A stretch of 64,000 nt of DNA from Methylotenera mobilis JLW8 (lineage in GTDB: Bacteria; Pseudomonadota; Gammaproteobacteria; Burkholderiales; Methylophilaceae). Location of the stretch: assembly GCF_000023705.1 (NCBI RefSeq), contig NC_012968.1:372001-436000 (forward strand), in the 5' to 3' direction. The notes under the pieces are model-generated. The model was not told the DNA's origin and ran no database searches. It saw nothing but the letters and a program-made list of their open reading frames with translations. A program made the translations under genes and the position numbers. Below, piece by piece: positions 10,498-20,830 of the stretch (the first letter of the stretch is position 1; the number at the start of each line of letters is the position of its first letter).

Positions 10498-11031
10498 ATG
10501 TCACGTGTTGCTAAAAATCCAGTAGCTATTCCTGCTAAAGTTGAAGTGGTGTTAAGTGCTGACGCAATTAATGTTAGCGGCCCATTAGGTAAATTAACAC
10601 AGCCTTTGACTGGCGCTGTTGTGTTGCAACGTGAAGGTGAAACTATCACTTTTGCAGCTGCAAACGACGCTCAGCATTCTCAAGCAATGTCAGGTACTTT
10701 ACGTGCTTTGGTTGCTAACATGGTTAAAGGTGTATCAGAAGGCTTTACACGTAAATTGACGCTAGTTGGCGTTGGTTACAAAGCTGCTGCACAAGGTGCT
10801 GTGTTGAATTTGGAATTAGGCTATTCACATCCTATCAACCACAAAATGCCAGAAGGCGTTACTGTTGCTACACCTACACCAACTGAAGTTGTGTTAACTG
10901 GTGTGGATAAACAGGTTATTGGTCAAGTTGCGGCACAGATTCGCGCTTACCGTGCTCCAGAGCCTTACAAAGGCAAAGGTGTTCGTTATGCGGATGAAGT
11001 TGTTGTAATTAAAGAAACCAAAAAGAAATAA
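10498..11031 (+). CDS. rplF: 50S ribosomal protein L6
   Basis: Large-subunit protein near the GTPase centre, 177 aa, with two repeated alpha/beta domains. The C-terminal signature [16 protein letters not shown] is clear. A GGAG ribosome site precedes the ATG. It is in the canonical position between rpsH and rplR. Confidence 0.98.
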   Translation: MSRVAKNPVAIPAKVEVVLSADAINVSGPLGKLTQPLTGAVVLQREGETITFAAANDAQHSQAMSGTLRALVANMVKGVSEGFTRKLTLVGVGYKAAAQGAVLNLELGYSHPINHKMPEGVTVATPTPTEVVLTGVDKQVIGQVAAQIRAYRAPEPYKGKGVRYADEVVVIKETKKK

Positions 11032-11041
11032 GGCTTAAAAA

Positions 11042-11395
11042 ATGAACAACGTAAATAATCGCTTGCGTCGTGCACGTAAAACCCGTGCCAAAATTGCAGA
11101 GCTAAAAGTTACTCGTTTAAGTGTGCACCGTACTAACACGCACATTTATGCGCAAATTATTGCCGGTACTGGTGATAAAGTGATCGTTAGCGCTTCTACT
11201 GTAGAAGCTGAAGTTCGCAAAAACATCAAAAATGGTGGCAACGTTGAAGCTGCTACAGCAATTGGTAAATTAATTGCTGAGAAGGCGATCAAGGCTGGTG
11301 TTACTACTGTTGCTTTTGATCGTTCTGGTTACAAATATCATGGCCGTATTAAAGCGTTGGCTGATGCCGCACGTGAAAACGGCTTGTCCTTCTAA
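11042..11395 (+). CDS. rplR: 50S ribosomal protein L18
   Basis: 5S-rRNA-binding protein, 117 aa. It has the basic N-terminal [12 protein letters not shown] segment and the conserved [22 protein letters not shown] tail. It is followed after 27 bp by rpsE. Confidence 0.98.
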   Translation: MNNVNNRLRRARKTRAKIAELKVTRLSVHRTNTHIYAQIIAGTGDKVIVSASTVEAEVRKNIKNGGNVEAATAIGKLIAEKAIKAGVTTVAFDRSGYKYHGRIKALADAARENGLSF

Positions 11396-11422
11396 TTGGT
11401 CTGACTGCTAAAGAGGTTAATG

Positions 11423-11935
11423 ATGGCAAAAGAAATTGAACAGCAACAGCAGCAGACTGATGGTTTGCGCGAAAAAATGATTGCAGTTAATCGTGTAAGT
11501 AAAACGGTTAAAGGTGGTCGTATTATGAGTTTTGCTGCACTTACAGTAGTAGGTGATGGCGACGGCGCTGTAGGTATGGGTAAAGGTAAAGCACGTGAAG
11601 TTCCAGTTGCGGTACAAAAGGCAATGGATGAAGCACGTCGCGGTATGTTAAAAATCAATTTAACAAACGGTACTTTACATCATGCAGTTACAGGTGTTCA
11701 CGGTGCTGCTAAAGTGTTTATTCAACCAGCTTCTGAAGGTACTGGCATTATCGCCGGTGGTGCAATGCGCGCTATTTTCGAGGTGATGGGTGTAACAAAC
11801 GTGGTTGCTAAATGTATTGGTTCAACCAACCCTTACAACTTAGTACGCGCTACACTAAACGGCTTAGAGTCTATGAACACGCCTGCAGAGATCGCAGCTA
11901 AACGTGGTAAATCTGTTGAAGAAATTAGAGGCTAA
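11423..11935 (+). CDS. rpsE: 30S ribosomal protein S5
   Basis: Small-subunit protein at the mRNA entry and decoding region, 170 aa from this ATG. Two ATGs occur in tandem (11420 and 11423); the second has better spacing from the AGAGG ribosome site. A Q-rich stretch precedes the conserved [20 protein letters not shown]. The dsRBD-like N-domain and [15 protein letters not shown] are diagnostic. rpmD follows after 2 bp. Confidence 0.97.
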   Translation: MAKEIEQQQQQTDGLREKMIAVNRVSKTVKGGRIMSFAALTVVGDGDGAVGMGKGKAREVPVAVQKAMDEARRGMLKINLTNGTLHHAVTGVHGAAKVFIQPASEGTGIIAGGAMRAIFEVMGVTNVVAKCIGSTNPYNLVRATLNGLESMNTPAEIAAKRGKSVEEIRG

Positions 11936-11937
11936 TT

Positions 11938-12135
11938 ATGGCTAAAGCAAAAAAAGATGCATCAACTATCAAAGTAACGCTAGTAAGAAGTGTTATTGGT
12001 CGTATTGAAGCGCACAAGGCTACTGTAAAAGGTCTTGGCCTACGTCGTATGCACCATACAGTTGAGTTACAAGATACACCAGCAATTCGCGGTATGATCA
12101 ATACCGTTGGCTATCTCTTAAAGGTAGAAGCATAA
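11938..12135 (+). CDS. rpmD: 50S ribosomal protein L30
   Basis: Small large-subunit protein, 65 aa. The conserved [10 protein letters not shown] and [20 protein letters not shown] stretches are visible. Its stop codon shares its last base with the rplO start, so translation is likely coupled. Confidence 0.97.
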   Translation: MAKAKKDASTIKVTLVRSVIGRIEAHKATVKGLGLRRMHHTVELQDTPAIRGMINTVGYLLKVEA

Positions 12136-12575
12136 TGCAATTAAATACAATTAAGCCTGCTGAAGGCGCAAAAAAAGAACGTCGTCGCGTTGGTCGCGGT
12201 ATTGGTTCAGGTTTAGGTAAAACAGCTGGTCGTGGCCATAAAGGTCAAAAATCACGTACTGGCGGTTTTCATAAAGTTGGTTTTGAAGGCGGTCAAATGC
12301 CTATTCAACGCCGTCTTCCTAAACGTGGCTTCAAATCACTAACTAAGGCTAACACAGCACACGTTCGCACTAGCGAACTTGCTTTGATTCCTAATGAAGT
12401 GATTGACTTGTTGGCTTTGAAAGCAGCAAATATCGTTTCTGGCACAGTAACAAACGCTAAGATCTTTTTATCTGGTGATGTAACTGCTAAATACAATATC
12501 CAAGGTTTGCTATTGACTAAAGGCGCTCGCGCTGCAGTTGAAGCAGCTGGTGGTAAAGTTTTAGAAGCTGCTTAA
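12135..12575 (+). CDS. rplO: 50S ribosomal protein L15
   Basis: Large-subunit assembly protein, 146 aa. The Gly/Arg-rich N-terminus ([19 protein letters not shown]) and [18 protein letters not shown] are diagnostic. It overlaps rpmD by one base and is followed by secY after 11 bp. Confidence 0.98.
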   Translation: MQLNTIKPAEGAKKERRRVGRGIGSGLGKTAGRGHKGQKSRTGGFHKVGFEGGQMPIQRRLPKRGFKSLTKANTAHVRTSELALIPNEVIDLLALKAANIVSGTVTNAKIFLSGDVTAKYNIQGLLLTKGARAAVEAAGGKVLEAA

Positions 12576-12586
12576 GAGTATATATC

Positions 12587-13909
12587 TTGGCACAAGAAGG
12601 CATTTTAAAAACAGCGGCAAAAATGGGCGAGCTTAAAAGTCGCCTATTGTTTGTCTTAGGTGCGTTAGTTGTTTATCGATTAGGTGCTCATATTCCAGTT
12701 CCAGGGATTAATCCTGACGAACTGGCTAAGCTATTTGCTTCACAAAGCGGCGGCATCTTGGGCATGTTTAACATGTTCTCAGGTGGCGCCTTATCTAGAT
12801 TCACTGTGTTTGCTTTGGGGATCATGCCTTACATTTCTGCATCTATTATTATGCAGTTGATGACGGCGGTATCACCAAGACTAGAGCAGTTGAAAAAAGA
12901 AGGTGAAGCAGGTCGTAGAGCAATTACCAAGTACACACGATACGGTACTGTAGTGCTAGCGATGTTCCAAGCGCTTGGTATTGCGATCATGTTAGAAGGT
13001 CAGCCTAATTTGGTATTTGATCCAGGCATGGCATTTAGACTAACTGCGGTGATTACTTTAGTGTCAGGCACCATGTTCTTAATGTGGCTTGGTGAGCAAA
13101 TTACTGAACGCGGTATTGGTAATGGTATTTCTATCATTATTTTTGCTGGTATCGTTGCTGGTTTGCCGCACGCAATTGGTTCTACTGCAGAGATGGTGAA
13201 TACGGGTGCTTTTAGTATTCCACTCGCATTCTTCTTGTTAGTAGCAACAGTGTTAGTGACTGCTTTGGTGGTGTTTGTTGAGCGTGGTCAACGTAAGATC
13301 ACAGTAAACTACGCTAAGCGTCAAGTAGGTAATAAAGTGTATGGTGGACAAACAACACACTTGCCAATGAAGTTGAATATGGCTGGTGTAATTCCTCCAA
13401 TTTTCGCTTCTAGTATCATTCTGTTCCCAGCGACTTTAGCGGGTTGGTTTGGTAGTAGCGAAAGCACTTTCTGGTTGAAGGATGTAGCTGCTGCATTGTC
13501 ACCAGGACAGCCTATCTACATATTGTTGTTTGCTGCTGCTATTTTCTTCTTTTGCTTTTTTTATACAGCATTGCAGTTTAATCCTAAGGATACAGCTGAC
13601 AATTTGAAGAAAAGTGGTGCCTTTGTTCCTGGCATTAGACCTGGTGATCAAACAGCGAAATATATTGATCGTATTATGGGCCGTTTAACTTTGGTAGGTG
13701 CTGCTTATATTACCTTGGTATGTTTGTTACCTGAGTTCTTGATTTTGAAATTTAATACGCCTTTCTATTTTGGCGGTACTTCTTTGTTGATTATTGTCGT
13801 AGTGACTATGGACTTTATGACACAGGTACAGTCTCATTTGATGTCTCATCAATACGAGGGGTTACTTAGAAAAGCTAATTTTAAAGGTAACGCACCTAGC
13901 GTTAAGTAA
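12587..13909 (+). CDS. secY: Protein translocase subunit SecY
   Basis: Channel subunit of the SecYEG translocon in the inner membrane, 440 aa with ten predicted transmembrane segments. The first segment begins near residue 19 ([22 protein letters not shown]). The cytosolic loops carry the [12 protein letters not shown] and [23 protein letters not shown] signatures. The start is TTG with a weak ribosome site. The next in-frame start (ATG, residue 12) would remove a segment that SecY homologues normally have, so I keep TTG. Confidence 0.97.
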   Translation: MAQEGILKTAAKMGELKSRLLFVLGALVVYRLGAHIPVPGINPDELAKLFASQSGGILGMFNMFSGGALSRFTVFALGIMPYISASIIMQLMTAVSPRLEQLKKEGEAGRRAITKYTRYGTVVLAMFQALGIAIMLEGQPNLVFDPGMAFRLTAVITLVSGTMFLMWLGEQITERGIGNGISIIIFAGIVAGLPHAIGSTAEMVNTGAFSIPLAFFLLVATVLVTALVVFVERGQRKITVNYAKRQVGNKVYGGQTTHLPMKLNMAGVIPPIFASSIILFPATLAGWFGSSESTFWLKDVAAALSPGQPIYILLFAAAIFFFCFFYTALQFNPKDTADNLKKSGAFVPGIRPGDQTAKYIDRIMGRLTLVGAAYITLVCLLPEFLILKFNTPFYFGGTSLLIIVVVTMDFMTQVQSHLMSHQYEGLLRKANFKGNAPSVK

Positions 13910-13915
13910 TTGTAG

Positions 13916-14134
13916 ATGGCCAAAGAAGATAGAATTGAAATGCAAGGTGAGATTTTAGAAAATCTCCCCAATGCTACTTTCAGAGTTAAATTAGAAAATG
14001 GTCATGTAGTTTTAGGCTATATTTCAGGAAAAATGCGTATGCACTACATTCGTATTTTGCCTGGCGATAAAGTCACCGTAGAGATGACGCCTTATGATTT
14101 ATCGCGTGCGCGAATTACCTTCCGTGCAAAATAA
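13916..14134 (+). CDS. infA: Translation initiation factor IF-1
   Basis: S1/OB-fold factor that blocks the A site during initiation, 72 aa, normal length. The sequence [18 protein letters not shown] and the ending [13 protein letters not shown] are diagnostic. It lies between secY and rpmJ, as is usual in betaproteobacteria. Confidence 0.98.
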   Translation: MAKEDRIEMQGEILENLPNATFRVKLENGHVVLGYISGKMRMHYIRILPGDKVTVEMTPYDLSRARITFRAK

Positions 14135-14180
14135 ATCATAATCGTTGTATGCATACAGTTTAGTTGTATTGGAGTGAAAT

Positions 14181-14294
14181 ATGAGAGTTCGTGCATCAGT
14201 AAAGGCTTTATGCCGTAATTGTAAAGTTGTTCGTCGCCGTGGCGTTGTGCGCATTATCTGCACAGATCCACGTCATAAACAACGTCAAGGTTAA
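14181..14294 (+). CDS. rpmJ: 50S ribosomal protein L36 (zinc-binding form)
   Basis: A 37-aa ORF translates to [19 protein letters not shown] followed by the [14 protein letters not shown] ending. The zinc ligands CxxC (residues 11 and 14), Cys27 and His32 are all present. A GGAG ribosome site is 7-8 nt upstream. It is the last spc-operon gene before the alpha-operon promoter. Confidence 0.97.
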   Translation: MRVRASVKALCRNCKVVRRRGVVRIICTDPRHKQRQG

Positions 14295-14387
14295 TTGATT
14301 AATCTCAATTAATCCAAATTAGTAGAAGCTTAGGCTGCATACTAATTTAAGTTGGTCAATATTTTAATTGATCAGAAGATTAGCTAT

Positions 14388-14416
14388 TTGATAAAAAATG
14401 GTTTTCCTGTTAAAAT
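14388..14416 (+). promoter_or_regulatory. Sigma70-type promoter of the alpha operon
   Basis: TTGATA (14388-14393) and TAAAAT (14411-14416) are separated by 17 bp. They lie in a 174-bp gap between rpmJ and rpsM, about 50 bp before the rpsM start. The match to consensus is seen directly; activity is inferred. Confidence 0.7.
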
Positions 14417-14468
14417 CATCGGCTTTTTTGAAGCTAGTGAATCAGTAAGGCCTAATTTGGAGTAAAGT

Positions 14469-14831
14469 ATGGCGCGTATTGCTGGGGTAAATATCCCGAA
14501 TAACAAACACACTGAAATTGCGTTAACCGCAATTTACGGTATTGGACGTAACACTGCACAAAAGATCTGCGTTGCTGCTGGTGTTTTAGCAACTGCAAAA
14601 ATTAAAGATCTGAATGATGCAGATGTTGAAAAGTTACGTGATGAAGTAGCGAAATATAAAGTCGAAGGTGACTTACGTCGCGAAGTTTCAATGAACATTA
14701 AACGTTTGATGGATTTAGGATGCTATAGAGGCATCCGTCATCGTCGTGGATTACCTGTTCGTGGTCAGCGCACTAAAACAAATGCGCGTACACGTAAAGG
14801 CCCTGTCAAGGCAATTAAGCAGTCTAAGTAA
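14469..14831 (+). CDS. rpsM: 30S ribosomal protein S13
   Basis: Small-subunit head protein that contacts P-site tRNA and L5, 120 aa. [25 protein letters not shown] and the C-terminal [19 protein letters not shown] are diagnostic. A TTGGAG ribosome site precedes the ATG. It opens the alpha operon. Confidence 0.98.
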   Translation: MARIAGVNIPNNKHTEIALTAIYGIGRNTAQKICVAAGVLATAKIKDLNDADVEKLRDEVAKYKVEGDLRREVSMNIKRLMDLGCYRGIRHRRGLPVRGQRTKTNARTRKGPVKAIKQSK

Positions 14832-14932
14832 GCCGTAGCTATAAGGCGCTTTAAATGAATAATGCGCTTTAATAGATTAACTGGTTAGAAGTTTACAATT
14901 TAAGTTAGATTTATTGGTAAGGAAAATGCAAC

Positions 14933-15322
14933 ATGGCAAAAGCTAATGTACGCGTAAGAAAAAAAGTTAAAAAGAATATTGCAGAGGGTATCGCCCACGT
15001 GCATGCATCTTTTAACAATACCATCATCACCATTACAGACCGTCAAGGCAATGCTTTGTCATGGGCTACTTCTGGTGGTCAAGGTTTTAAAGGTTCACGT
15101 AAAAGTACCCCTTTTGCAGCACAGGTTGCAGCTGAAGTTGCTGGTAAATCAGCGCAAGAGAACGGTGTAAAGAATTTAGAAGTGCGTATTAAAGGCCCAG
15201 GTCCAGGTCGTGAATCTGCTGTGCGCGCACTTAATGCAGCTGGTTTTAAAATTACCAGCATTACTGATGTGACGCCAGTGCCGCATAACGGTTGCCGTCC
15301 ACCTAAAAAACGTCGCATCTAA
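14933..15322 (+). CDS. rpsK: 30S ribosomal protein S11
   Basis: Small-subunit platform protein, 129 aa. The core [21 protein letters not shown] and the ending [12 protein letters not shown] match S11. A 101-bp gap separates it from rpsM, longer than typical within this operon; I saw no clear promoter in that gap. Confidence 0.98.
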   Translation: MAKANVRVRKKVKKNIAEGIAHVHASFNNTIITITDRQGNALSWATSGGQGFKGSRKSTPFAAQVAAEVAGKSAQENGVKNLEVRIKGPGPGRESAVRALNAAGFKITSITDVTPVPHNGCRPPKKRRI

Positions 15323-15348
15323 GCGAAAAAGATTACTGGAGAACTATC

Positions 15349-15978
15349 TTGGCTAGAAATTTAGATCCTAAATGCCGTCAGTGCCGTCGCGAAGGCGAAA
15401 AATTGTTTTTAAAAGCTGAAAAATGCTTTACTGATAAATGTGCAATCGAAAAACGTAATTTCCCACCTGGTCAACACGGTCAACGCCGTAACCAACGTTT
15501 GTCTGACTACGGTGTTCAATTGCGTGAGAAACAAAAAGTTCGTCGTATTTACGGCGTACTAGAAGGTCAGTTCCGTAGCTACTACGCTGAAGCTGATCGC
15601 CAAAAAGGCATTACAGGTGAGAACTTGTTACAGTTGTTAGAGTGCCGTTTGGATAACGTTACTTACAGAATGGGCCTAGGTGGTTCACGTACTGAAGCAC
15701 GTCAAATTGTTCGTCATAACAGCATTTTGGTTAATGGCAAACGCGTTAACATCCCTTCATACCAAGTTAAAGCTGGTGATGTGATCAGTGTAGCTGAAGC
15801 ATCAAAAACACAACTACGTATTAAAGGCGCTTTAGAAGCTGCTGAACAACGTGGTTTCCCAGAGTGGTTAGACGTTGATGTGAAAGCTTTGAAAGGTACT
15901 TTTAAAGCTAAGCCACAACGTGATGAGTTGCCACCAACCATCAATGAATCATTGGTAGTTGAGCTTTACTCTAAGTAA
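15349..15978 (+). CDS. rpsD: 30S ribosomal protein S4
   Basis: Primary 16S-binding protein and, in E. coli, alpha-operon repressor, 209 aa. The start [19 protein letters not shown] fixes a TTG initiation codon preceded by GGAG (about 11 nt upstream). Cys9 and Cys12 are retained. The S4 RNA-binding domain is in the middle ([21 protein letters not shown]). The TTG sits in the context ATCTTGGC, the same as secY. Confidence 0.98.
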   Translation: MARNLDPKCRQCRREGEKLFLKAEKCFTDKCAIEKRNFPPGQHGQRRNQRLSDYGVQLREKQKVRRIYGVLEGQFRSYYAEADRQKGITGENLLQLLECRLDNVTYRMGLGGSRTEARQIVRHNSILVNGKRVNIPSYQVKAGDVISVAEASKTQLRIKGALEAAEQRGFPEWLDVDVKALKGTFKAKPQRDELPPTINESLVVELYSK

Positions 15979-15992
15979 TTAAGTTCTGATTA

Positions 15993-16028
15993 GATTAATT
16001 AGTTAGCCCTGGGGTTAACTAATTAATC
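15993..16028 (+). promoter_or_regulatory. Long AT-rich hairpin in the rpsD-rpoA gap
   Basis: A perfect 13-bp inverted repeat (GATTAATTAGTTA / TAACTAATTAATC) has a 10-nt GC-rich loop. It is followed by a second smaller hairpin (CTCGTT...AACGAG, to ~16053). No T-run follows, so it is unlikely to be a terminator. It may set the rpoA:rpsD expression ratio through mRNA processing or stability. Confidence 0.5.
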
Positions 16029-16079
16029 ACTCGTTGCTCATCGCAGTAACGAGCACATTAAAAAATTAAAGGTATAACT

Positions 16080-17066
16080 ATGCAAAACAGTCCTACCGAG
16101 TATTTAAAGCCTCGCGTTGTTGATGTTGAGGTGTTATCTCCATTACGCGCACGTGTTACTTTAGAGCCAATGGAGCGTGGTTTTGGTTACACGCTTGGTA
16201 ATGCATTACGTCGCGTTTTGCTTTCATCAATTCCTGGCTTCGCTATTACTGAAGTTAAAATTGATGGTGTAGTGCATGAGTACTCTACTTTAGATGGCGT
16301 TCAAGAAGATGTTGTTGACATCTTACTTAACCTTAAAGGTGTGGCGCTGAAATTAAATTCAAAATCAGAAACTATTCTGAAATTGAATAAATCTGTTGAA
16401 GGTGTTGTGACTGCAGCTGATTTTGAAACTGGTCATGATGCTGAAATTGTTAACCCTGATCATGTGATTGCTCACTTGACCAAAGGCGGCAAGCTGAACT
16501 TGGAAGTTAAAGTTGAAATCGGTCGCGGTTATCAACCTGTTCCAGTACGTCAAAAGTCTAATGATGAAGACCGTGTTTTAGGTTTTATCATGGTTGATGC
16601 TTCATTCAGCCCGATCAACAAAGTAAGTTACTATGTTGATAGCGCTCGTGTAGAACAACGTACTGACTTAGACAAGTTAGTAATGGATGTAGAAACAAAT
16701 GGCGTAATTGAGCCAGAACAAGCAATTCGTGATGCTGCTCGTATCTTAATGGGTCAGTTGTCTGTATTTGCTGATTTAGAAGGCGCACCGAGTGAGGTTG
16801 AAGTTAAATCAGCTCCACAAGTTGATCCTGTATTGCTACGTCCAGTTGATGATTTAGAGTTAACTGTTCGTTCAGCTAACTGCCTAAAAGCAGAAAATAT
16901 ATTTTACATTGGTGATTTGATCCAACGTACAGAGAACGAGTTGTTAAAAGCTCCGAATCTTGGCCGTAAATCATTGAATGAAATTAAAGATGTTTTGGCT
17001 ACTCGTGGTCTGACATTGGGTATGAAATTAGAAAACTGGCCACCGGTTGGTTTAGAAAAAGCTTAA
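16080..17066 (+). CDS. rpoA: RNA polymerase alpha subunit
   Basis: Assembly platform and activator target of RNA polymerase, 328 aa. The N-terminal domain (to ~235) contains [20 protein letters not shown] and the dimerisation core. A flexible linker leads to the C-terminal domain (~250-310) with [16 protein letters not shown] and [14 protein letters not shown], which bind UP elements and activators. It lies between rpsD and rplQ as expected. Confidence 0.98.
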   Translation: MQNSPTEYLKPRVVDVEVLSPLRARVTLEPMERGFGYTLGNALRRVLLSSIPGFAITEVKIDGVVHEYSTLDGVQEDVVDILLNLKGVALKLNSKSETILKLNKSVEGVVTAADFETGHDAEIVNPDHVIAHLTKGGKLNLEVKVEIGRGYQPVPVRQKSNDEDRVLGFIMVDASFSPINKVSYYVDSARVEQRTDLDKLVMDVETNGVIEPEQAIRDAARILMGQLSVFADLEGAPSEVEVKSAPQVDPVLLRPVDDLELTVRSANCLKAENIFYIGDLIQRTENELLKAPNLGRKSLNEIKDVLATRGLTLGMKLENWPPVGLEKA

Positions 17067-17108
17067 TACAAGCTGATATTGAAGATATAGAAAACTTAAG
17101 GAATTACT

Positions 17109-17498
17109 ATGCGTCACGGTAATAGCAATCGTAAATTAAATCGTACAAGCAGTCATCGTGCTGCAATGTTCCGTAACATGACAACCTCTTTGTTACGTCA
17201 TGAAATCATCAAAACTACTTTGCCTAAAGCAAAAGAGTTGCGTAAGTTTGCAGAGCCGTTGATTACGCTTAGTAAAACTGCAACTTTGGCAAACCGCCGC
17301 CTTGCTTTCGATCGCTTACGTGATCGTGACATCGTAGGTAAATTGTTTGCTGAATTAGGCCCACGTTATAACACACGTAATGGTGGTTACTTACGTATCC
17401 TGAAATGTGGTTTCCGTAATGGTGACAACGCTCCTATGGCACTTGTTGAGTTGGTTGATCGTCCAGATCCTTCAACGGAAGCAGTTGTGACTGAGTAG
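17109..17498 (+). CDS. rplQ: 50S ribosomal protein L17
   Basis: Large-subunit protein near the tunnel exit, 129 aa. The start [17 protein letters not shown] and the core [24 protein letters not shown] are diagnostic. It ends the alpha operon and is followed by a strong terminator. Confidence 0.98.
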   Translation: MRHGNSNRKLNRTSSHRAAMFRNMTTSLLRHEIIKTTLPKAKELRKFAEPLITLSKTATLANRRLAFDRLRDRDIVGKLFAELGPRYNTRNGGYLRILKCGFRNGDNAPMALVELVDRPDPSTEAVVTE

Positions 17499-17519
17499 TC
17501 GTTTCAGTTGTTATAAAAA

Positions 17520-17556
17520 CTAAAAAACCAGCTACATTGCTGGTTTTTTAGTTTTA
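17520..17556. terminator. Bidirectional terminator after rplQ
   Basis: A perfect 13-bp stem (CTAAAAAACCAGC / GCTGGTTTTTTAG) with a 6-nt loop has T-runs on both strands. It serves rplQ (plus) and the converging glutaredoxin-like gene (minus). Confidence 0.85.
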
Positions 17557-17580
17557 GGCGTACGTATTACGTGAAAACTT

Positions 17581-17835
17581 TTATTGCGGCATTGGATCTG
17601 CTCCAATTAACGCTAATATCTCTTCTGCGCCAAATGGCCATTTGATTTCCGTGTTTGTGTCGGTAATTTGTAGCACTGGAATACTCGTACCATAAGTTTC
17701 CAGGAGTTGATTGTCGTCTGCAATTTCAATCGTATGCCAACTAATGTCATAGTGATTGGCTATGCTGAATAATATTGCTTCGGCTTCTTCGCATAGGTGG
17801 CAGTGTGATGTGGAGTAGAGTGTGAGCGCTAACAT
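17581..17835 (-). CDS. Glutaredoxin-like protein (DUF836 type)
   Basis: Small thioredoxin-fold protein of 84 aa. A CHLC redox motif lies at residues 12-15, with a cis-Pro segment (SIPVL) near 52-56. These features match the glutaredoxin-like DUF836 family, whose members are often encoded beside housekeeping genes. The substrate is unknown. It converges on rplQ across a shared terminator and diverges from mgtE. Confidence 0.85.
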   Translation of the reverse strand: MLALTLYSTSHCHLCEEAEAILFSIANHYDISWHTIEIADDNQLLETYGTSIPVLQITDTNTEIKWPFGAEEILALIGADPMPQ

Positions 17836-17975
17836 GGCTTGTGATTCCTGTGCTGGTGTTATTTGCTGTCTGGCATAGTGCTTGTAGATGTAGATTTTTT
17901 GCTTAATGATTCTATTTTTATAAAAAAATAAATCATAATGGCGTAGTAACTAAATGAAAATAGTATTGGGTCATT

Positions 17976-19412
17976 ATGGCAGATATTCAGGAAAGCAAAG
18001 AGAGTTTAAGCGAGAGCCTGCAACAGGTTATTGCACTCCTTGAAAAACATCGCTTGATAGAGAATATGGTGCATAACCAAGAGATGTCTAATCACGAGCT
18101 GATTGAATCTTTAGTCCATAAACAAAACCTTAACGAACTCCAAAAGAAATTAGAGTTGCTACACCCGGCAGACGTTGCTTATATTCTAGAGGCCTTGCCG
18201 CTAGAGCAGCGTCTAGATGTCTGGGAACTAGTTAAGGCTGACCGTGACGGTGAGATCCTGCTTGAAGTGTCTGATGCGGTACGCCAGACCCTGATTGCGG
18301 ACATGGACTCAGATGAGTTGCTGGCAGCGGCTGAGCAGCTCGATACGGATGAGTTGGCGGACTTAGCCCCGGACTTGCCAAAAGACGTGTTACAGGACTT
18401 GCTGGATAGCCTGGATGCGCAGAATCGTGCTCGTTTGCAATCCGCATTGTCTTATTCGGATGATGCGGTAGGCTCTATTATGGACTTTGATATTGTCACC
18501 ATACGTGAGGATATTACGCTAGAGGTCGCGCTACGTTATATGCGTCGTTTAGGTGGCCTGCCTGACCATACCGATAAGTTGTTTGTAGTGGATAGGGATG
18601 ATGTGCTGCACGGGGTATTGCCATTGAAGCGTCTGGTCGTCAGTGATCTAGATGCGAAAGTCGCTGATGTCATGTCTGAGGATGCGGTTATATTCCATCC
18701 TGAAGATATTGCTGATGATGCAGCCAAGGCCTTTGAGCGCTACGACTTGGTAACGGCGCCTGTAGTCGATGAAAGTGGCAAATTGGTAGGCCGTGTAACC
18801 GTGGATGCGGTAATGGATTTGATTCGAGAAGAAGCTGAGAGCGATATGCTTTCTATGGCTGGGTTGCGCGAAGAAGAAGACTTCTTTGCCTCAGTATGGA
18901 AATCGGTACAAAACAGGTGGGCATGGTTAGCGATTAACTTGATTACCGCGCTGATTGCGTCGCGTGTGATTGGTTTATTTGAAGGCTCTATTGAGAAGAT
19001 TGTCGCCTTGGCTGCGTTGATGCCGATTGTGGCTGGGGTGGGCGGCAACTCCGGTAACCAGACCACTACCATGATAGTGCGCGGTTTGGCTTTGGGGCAG
19101 GTTGCCTCGCATAATATGAAATCGCTGATTACTAAAGAGTTAGGCGTTGCCTTGCTAAATGGTCTGCTTTGGGGTGGGGTGATTGGCGCTGTGGCCTATG
19201 CACTGTATGGCAGCTACCCGTTGGGCTTGGTCATGATGTCTGCAATGACGCTTAACCTGCTCTTGGCTGCGCTGATGGGCGTGGTGATTCCATTAATGAT
19301 GAATAAGATAGGGCGTGATCCTGCAGTGGGCTCCAGCGTGCTGATTACTGCGATGACGGACAGTGGCGGTTTCTTTATTTTCTTAGGGTTGGCCACTATA
19401 TTTTTGATATAG
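17976..19412 (+). CDS. mgtE: Magnesium transporter MgtE
   Basis: Inner-membrane Mg2+ channel, 478 aa, normal length. The helical N domain (~30-150) carries the LHPADVAYILEALP motif. Two CBS domains follow (~155-285). The C-terminal five-helix pore contains the signature GVGGNSGNQTTTMIVRG that forms the ion path. The cytosolic N and CBS domains sense intracellular Mg2+ in the family. It is followed by an MscS-type gene after ~30 bp, possibly co-transcribed. Confidence 0.95.
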   Translation: MADIQESKESLSESLQQVIALLEKHRLIENMVHNQEMSNHELIESLVHKQNLNELQKKLELLHPADVAYILEALPLEQRLDVWELVKADRDGEILLEVSDAVRQTLIADMDSDELLAAAEQLDTDELADLAPDLPKDVLQDLLDSLDAQNRARLQSALSYSDDAVGSIMDFDIVTIREDITLEVALRYMRRLGGLPDHTDKLFVVDRDDVLHGVLPLKRLVVSDLDAKVADVMSEDAVIFHPEDIADDAAKAFERYDLVTAPVVDESGKLVGRVTVDAVMDLIREEAESDMLSMAGLREEEDFFASVWKSVQNRWAWLAINLITALIASRVIGLFEGSIEKIVALAALMPIVAGVGGNSGNQTTTMIVRGLALGQVASHNMKSLITKELGVALLNGLLWGGVIGAVAYALYGSYPLGLVMMSAMTLNLLLAALMGVVIPLMMNKIGRDPAVGSSVLITAMTDSGGFFIFLGLATIFLI

Positions 19413-19443
19413 ATTTTTGATTTAATTTCTAGGTTTGGCAAAT

Positions 19444-20706
19444 ATGAGTAATCGCATTGATTTGATATGGCAAGAAATATTGGCTGATATTGGAACGCCA
19501 GTGGCAGGCTGGCAGATTGCTGTGATTGTGATGGCTTGTGCCATTGCCTGGATGATTAATGGCGCAATACGCGCCTATGTGATGAGCCATGCACCTGAAA
19601 ATTGGAAAATAGGCATTGGTACGTTTAATCGCCTGCTGTTTCCATTGTCTACTTTATGTATCGTGTTGGCCTCAAAATGGGTGTTAGGGCATTGGCAGCA
19701 CACGACTATGCTTCATCTTGCTAGCAATTTACTATTGGCGATGGCTGCGGTGCGCTTGGTGGTGTATGCCATGCGCTATATTATTGCCCCGGGTGGAGTG
19801 CTTAAAACTATAGAGCACACGCTTGCTACGCTGATTTGGCTGGTGTTGGCATTGCATCTAAGTGGCATCTTGCCGGAAATGCTGGAGACACTGGAGGCAG
19901 TCAAATTCAAAATCGGTAAAAACTCCGTTAATTTATTGCTGCTATTGCAGGGCTTGCTCACTATATTGATTACTGTATTTGTCGCAATGTGGTTAAGCCG
20001 TGTTGTTGAAAATAAGCTGATGCAAGTAGAGCAGCTCAATGCCAATACCCGTGTGATGCTGGCTAAAGTGGTCCGCATTTGCCTGCTGTTTATTGCTGTG
20101 CTGATAGGGCTTTCTGCGGTAGGTCTGGATTTAACTTTAATCTCCGTATTTGGTGGTGCATTGGGTGTGGGCTTGGGTTTCGGTCTGCAACGTATCGCCA
20201 GCAACTATGTGAGTGGCTTTATCTTGTTGATGGATAAATCTATCAGCATAGGCGATATAGTCACTATTGATGTGCACTACGGCATTATTAAAGATTTACG
20301 TACGCGCTATTTGGTATTGAAAAAGCTGGATGGTACCGAGGTGATTATTCCCAATGAAACCTTGATTATCAACCCGGTGATTAACCATTCTGGCATGGAT
20401 AGGAATACTAGGGTGCAAGTAGCCGTTCAGGTCGCTTATGAGAGTGATTTGGACTTGGTGTTGCAGTTGTTGGTTAAAGCAGCAGTGGATCACCCAAGGG
20501 TGCTAGTGACGCCGGCACCTGGCGCGGTGGTAACCGGCTTTGCTGATAGCGGTATTGATATGCGTTTAACGGTATGGATACATGACGCTGAAGAAGGAAC
20601 CTCTAGTTTGCAGTCTGACCTCTTTATGGCGATTTGGCGCTTGTTTAAAGCGCATGATATCTCTATCCCTTACCCGCAGCGAGAAGTACGCGTTTTGGGT
20701 GGTTAG
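19444..20706 (+). CDS. MscS-family mechanosensitive ion channel
   Basis: Inner-membrane channel of 420 aa, longer than E. coli MscS. Four or more N-terminal hydrophobic segments precede the MscS pore and beta domain, with GALGVGLGFGLQRIASNYVSG followed by MDKSISIGDIVTI and the KKLDGTEVIIPNETLI segment. The frame extends to a TTG at 19435, but the ATG at 19444 has better spacing from the upstream AGG. It probably releases solutes on osmotic downshock; the paralogue type is not assigned. Confidence 0.92.
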   Translation: MSNRIDLIWQEILADIGTPVAGWQIAVIVMACAIAWMINGAIRAYVMSHAPENWKIGIGTFNRLLFPLSTLCIVLASKWVLGHWQHTTMLHLASNLLLAMAAVRLVVYAMRYIIAPGGVLKTIEHTLATLIWLVLALHLSGILPEMLETLEAVKFKIGKNSVNLLLLLQGLLTILITVFVAMWLSRVVENKLMQVEQLNANTRVMLAKVVRICLLFIAVLIGLSAVGLDLTLISVFGGALGVGLGFGLQRIASNYVSGFILLMDKSISIGDIVTIDVHYGIIKDLRTRYLVLKKLDGTEVIIPNETLIINPVINHSGMDRNTRVQVAVQVAYESDLDLVLQLLVKAAVDHPRVLVTPAPGAVVTGFADSGIDMRLTVWIHDAEEGTSSLQSDLFMAIWRLFKAHDISIPYPQREVRVLGG

Positions 20707-20780
20707 CGTTGGATTGGGTTGACCATAACCCTATACGCGCCTGCTGTCTTTAAGTAATAAAGAAGCAATAAAACATTAGG

Positions 20781-20817
20781 CAATAAAAAAGCTCACATAT
20801 AGTGAGCTTTTTTATTG
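20781..20817. terminator. Bidirectional terminator between the MscS-type gene and rpmG
   Basis: A 16-bp perfect stem (CAATAAAAAAGCTCAC / GTGAGCTTTTTTATTG) with a 5-nt loop gives T-runs on both strands. It serves the converging plus-strand channel gene and the minus-strand rpmG. Confidence 0.85.
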
Positions 20818-20830
20818 CTGAAATAACGAA

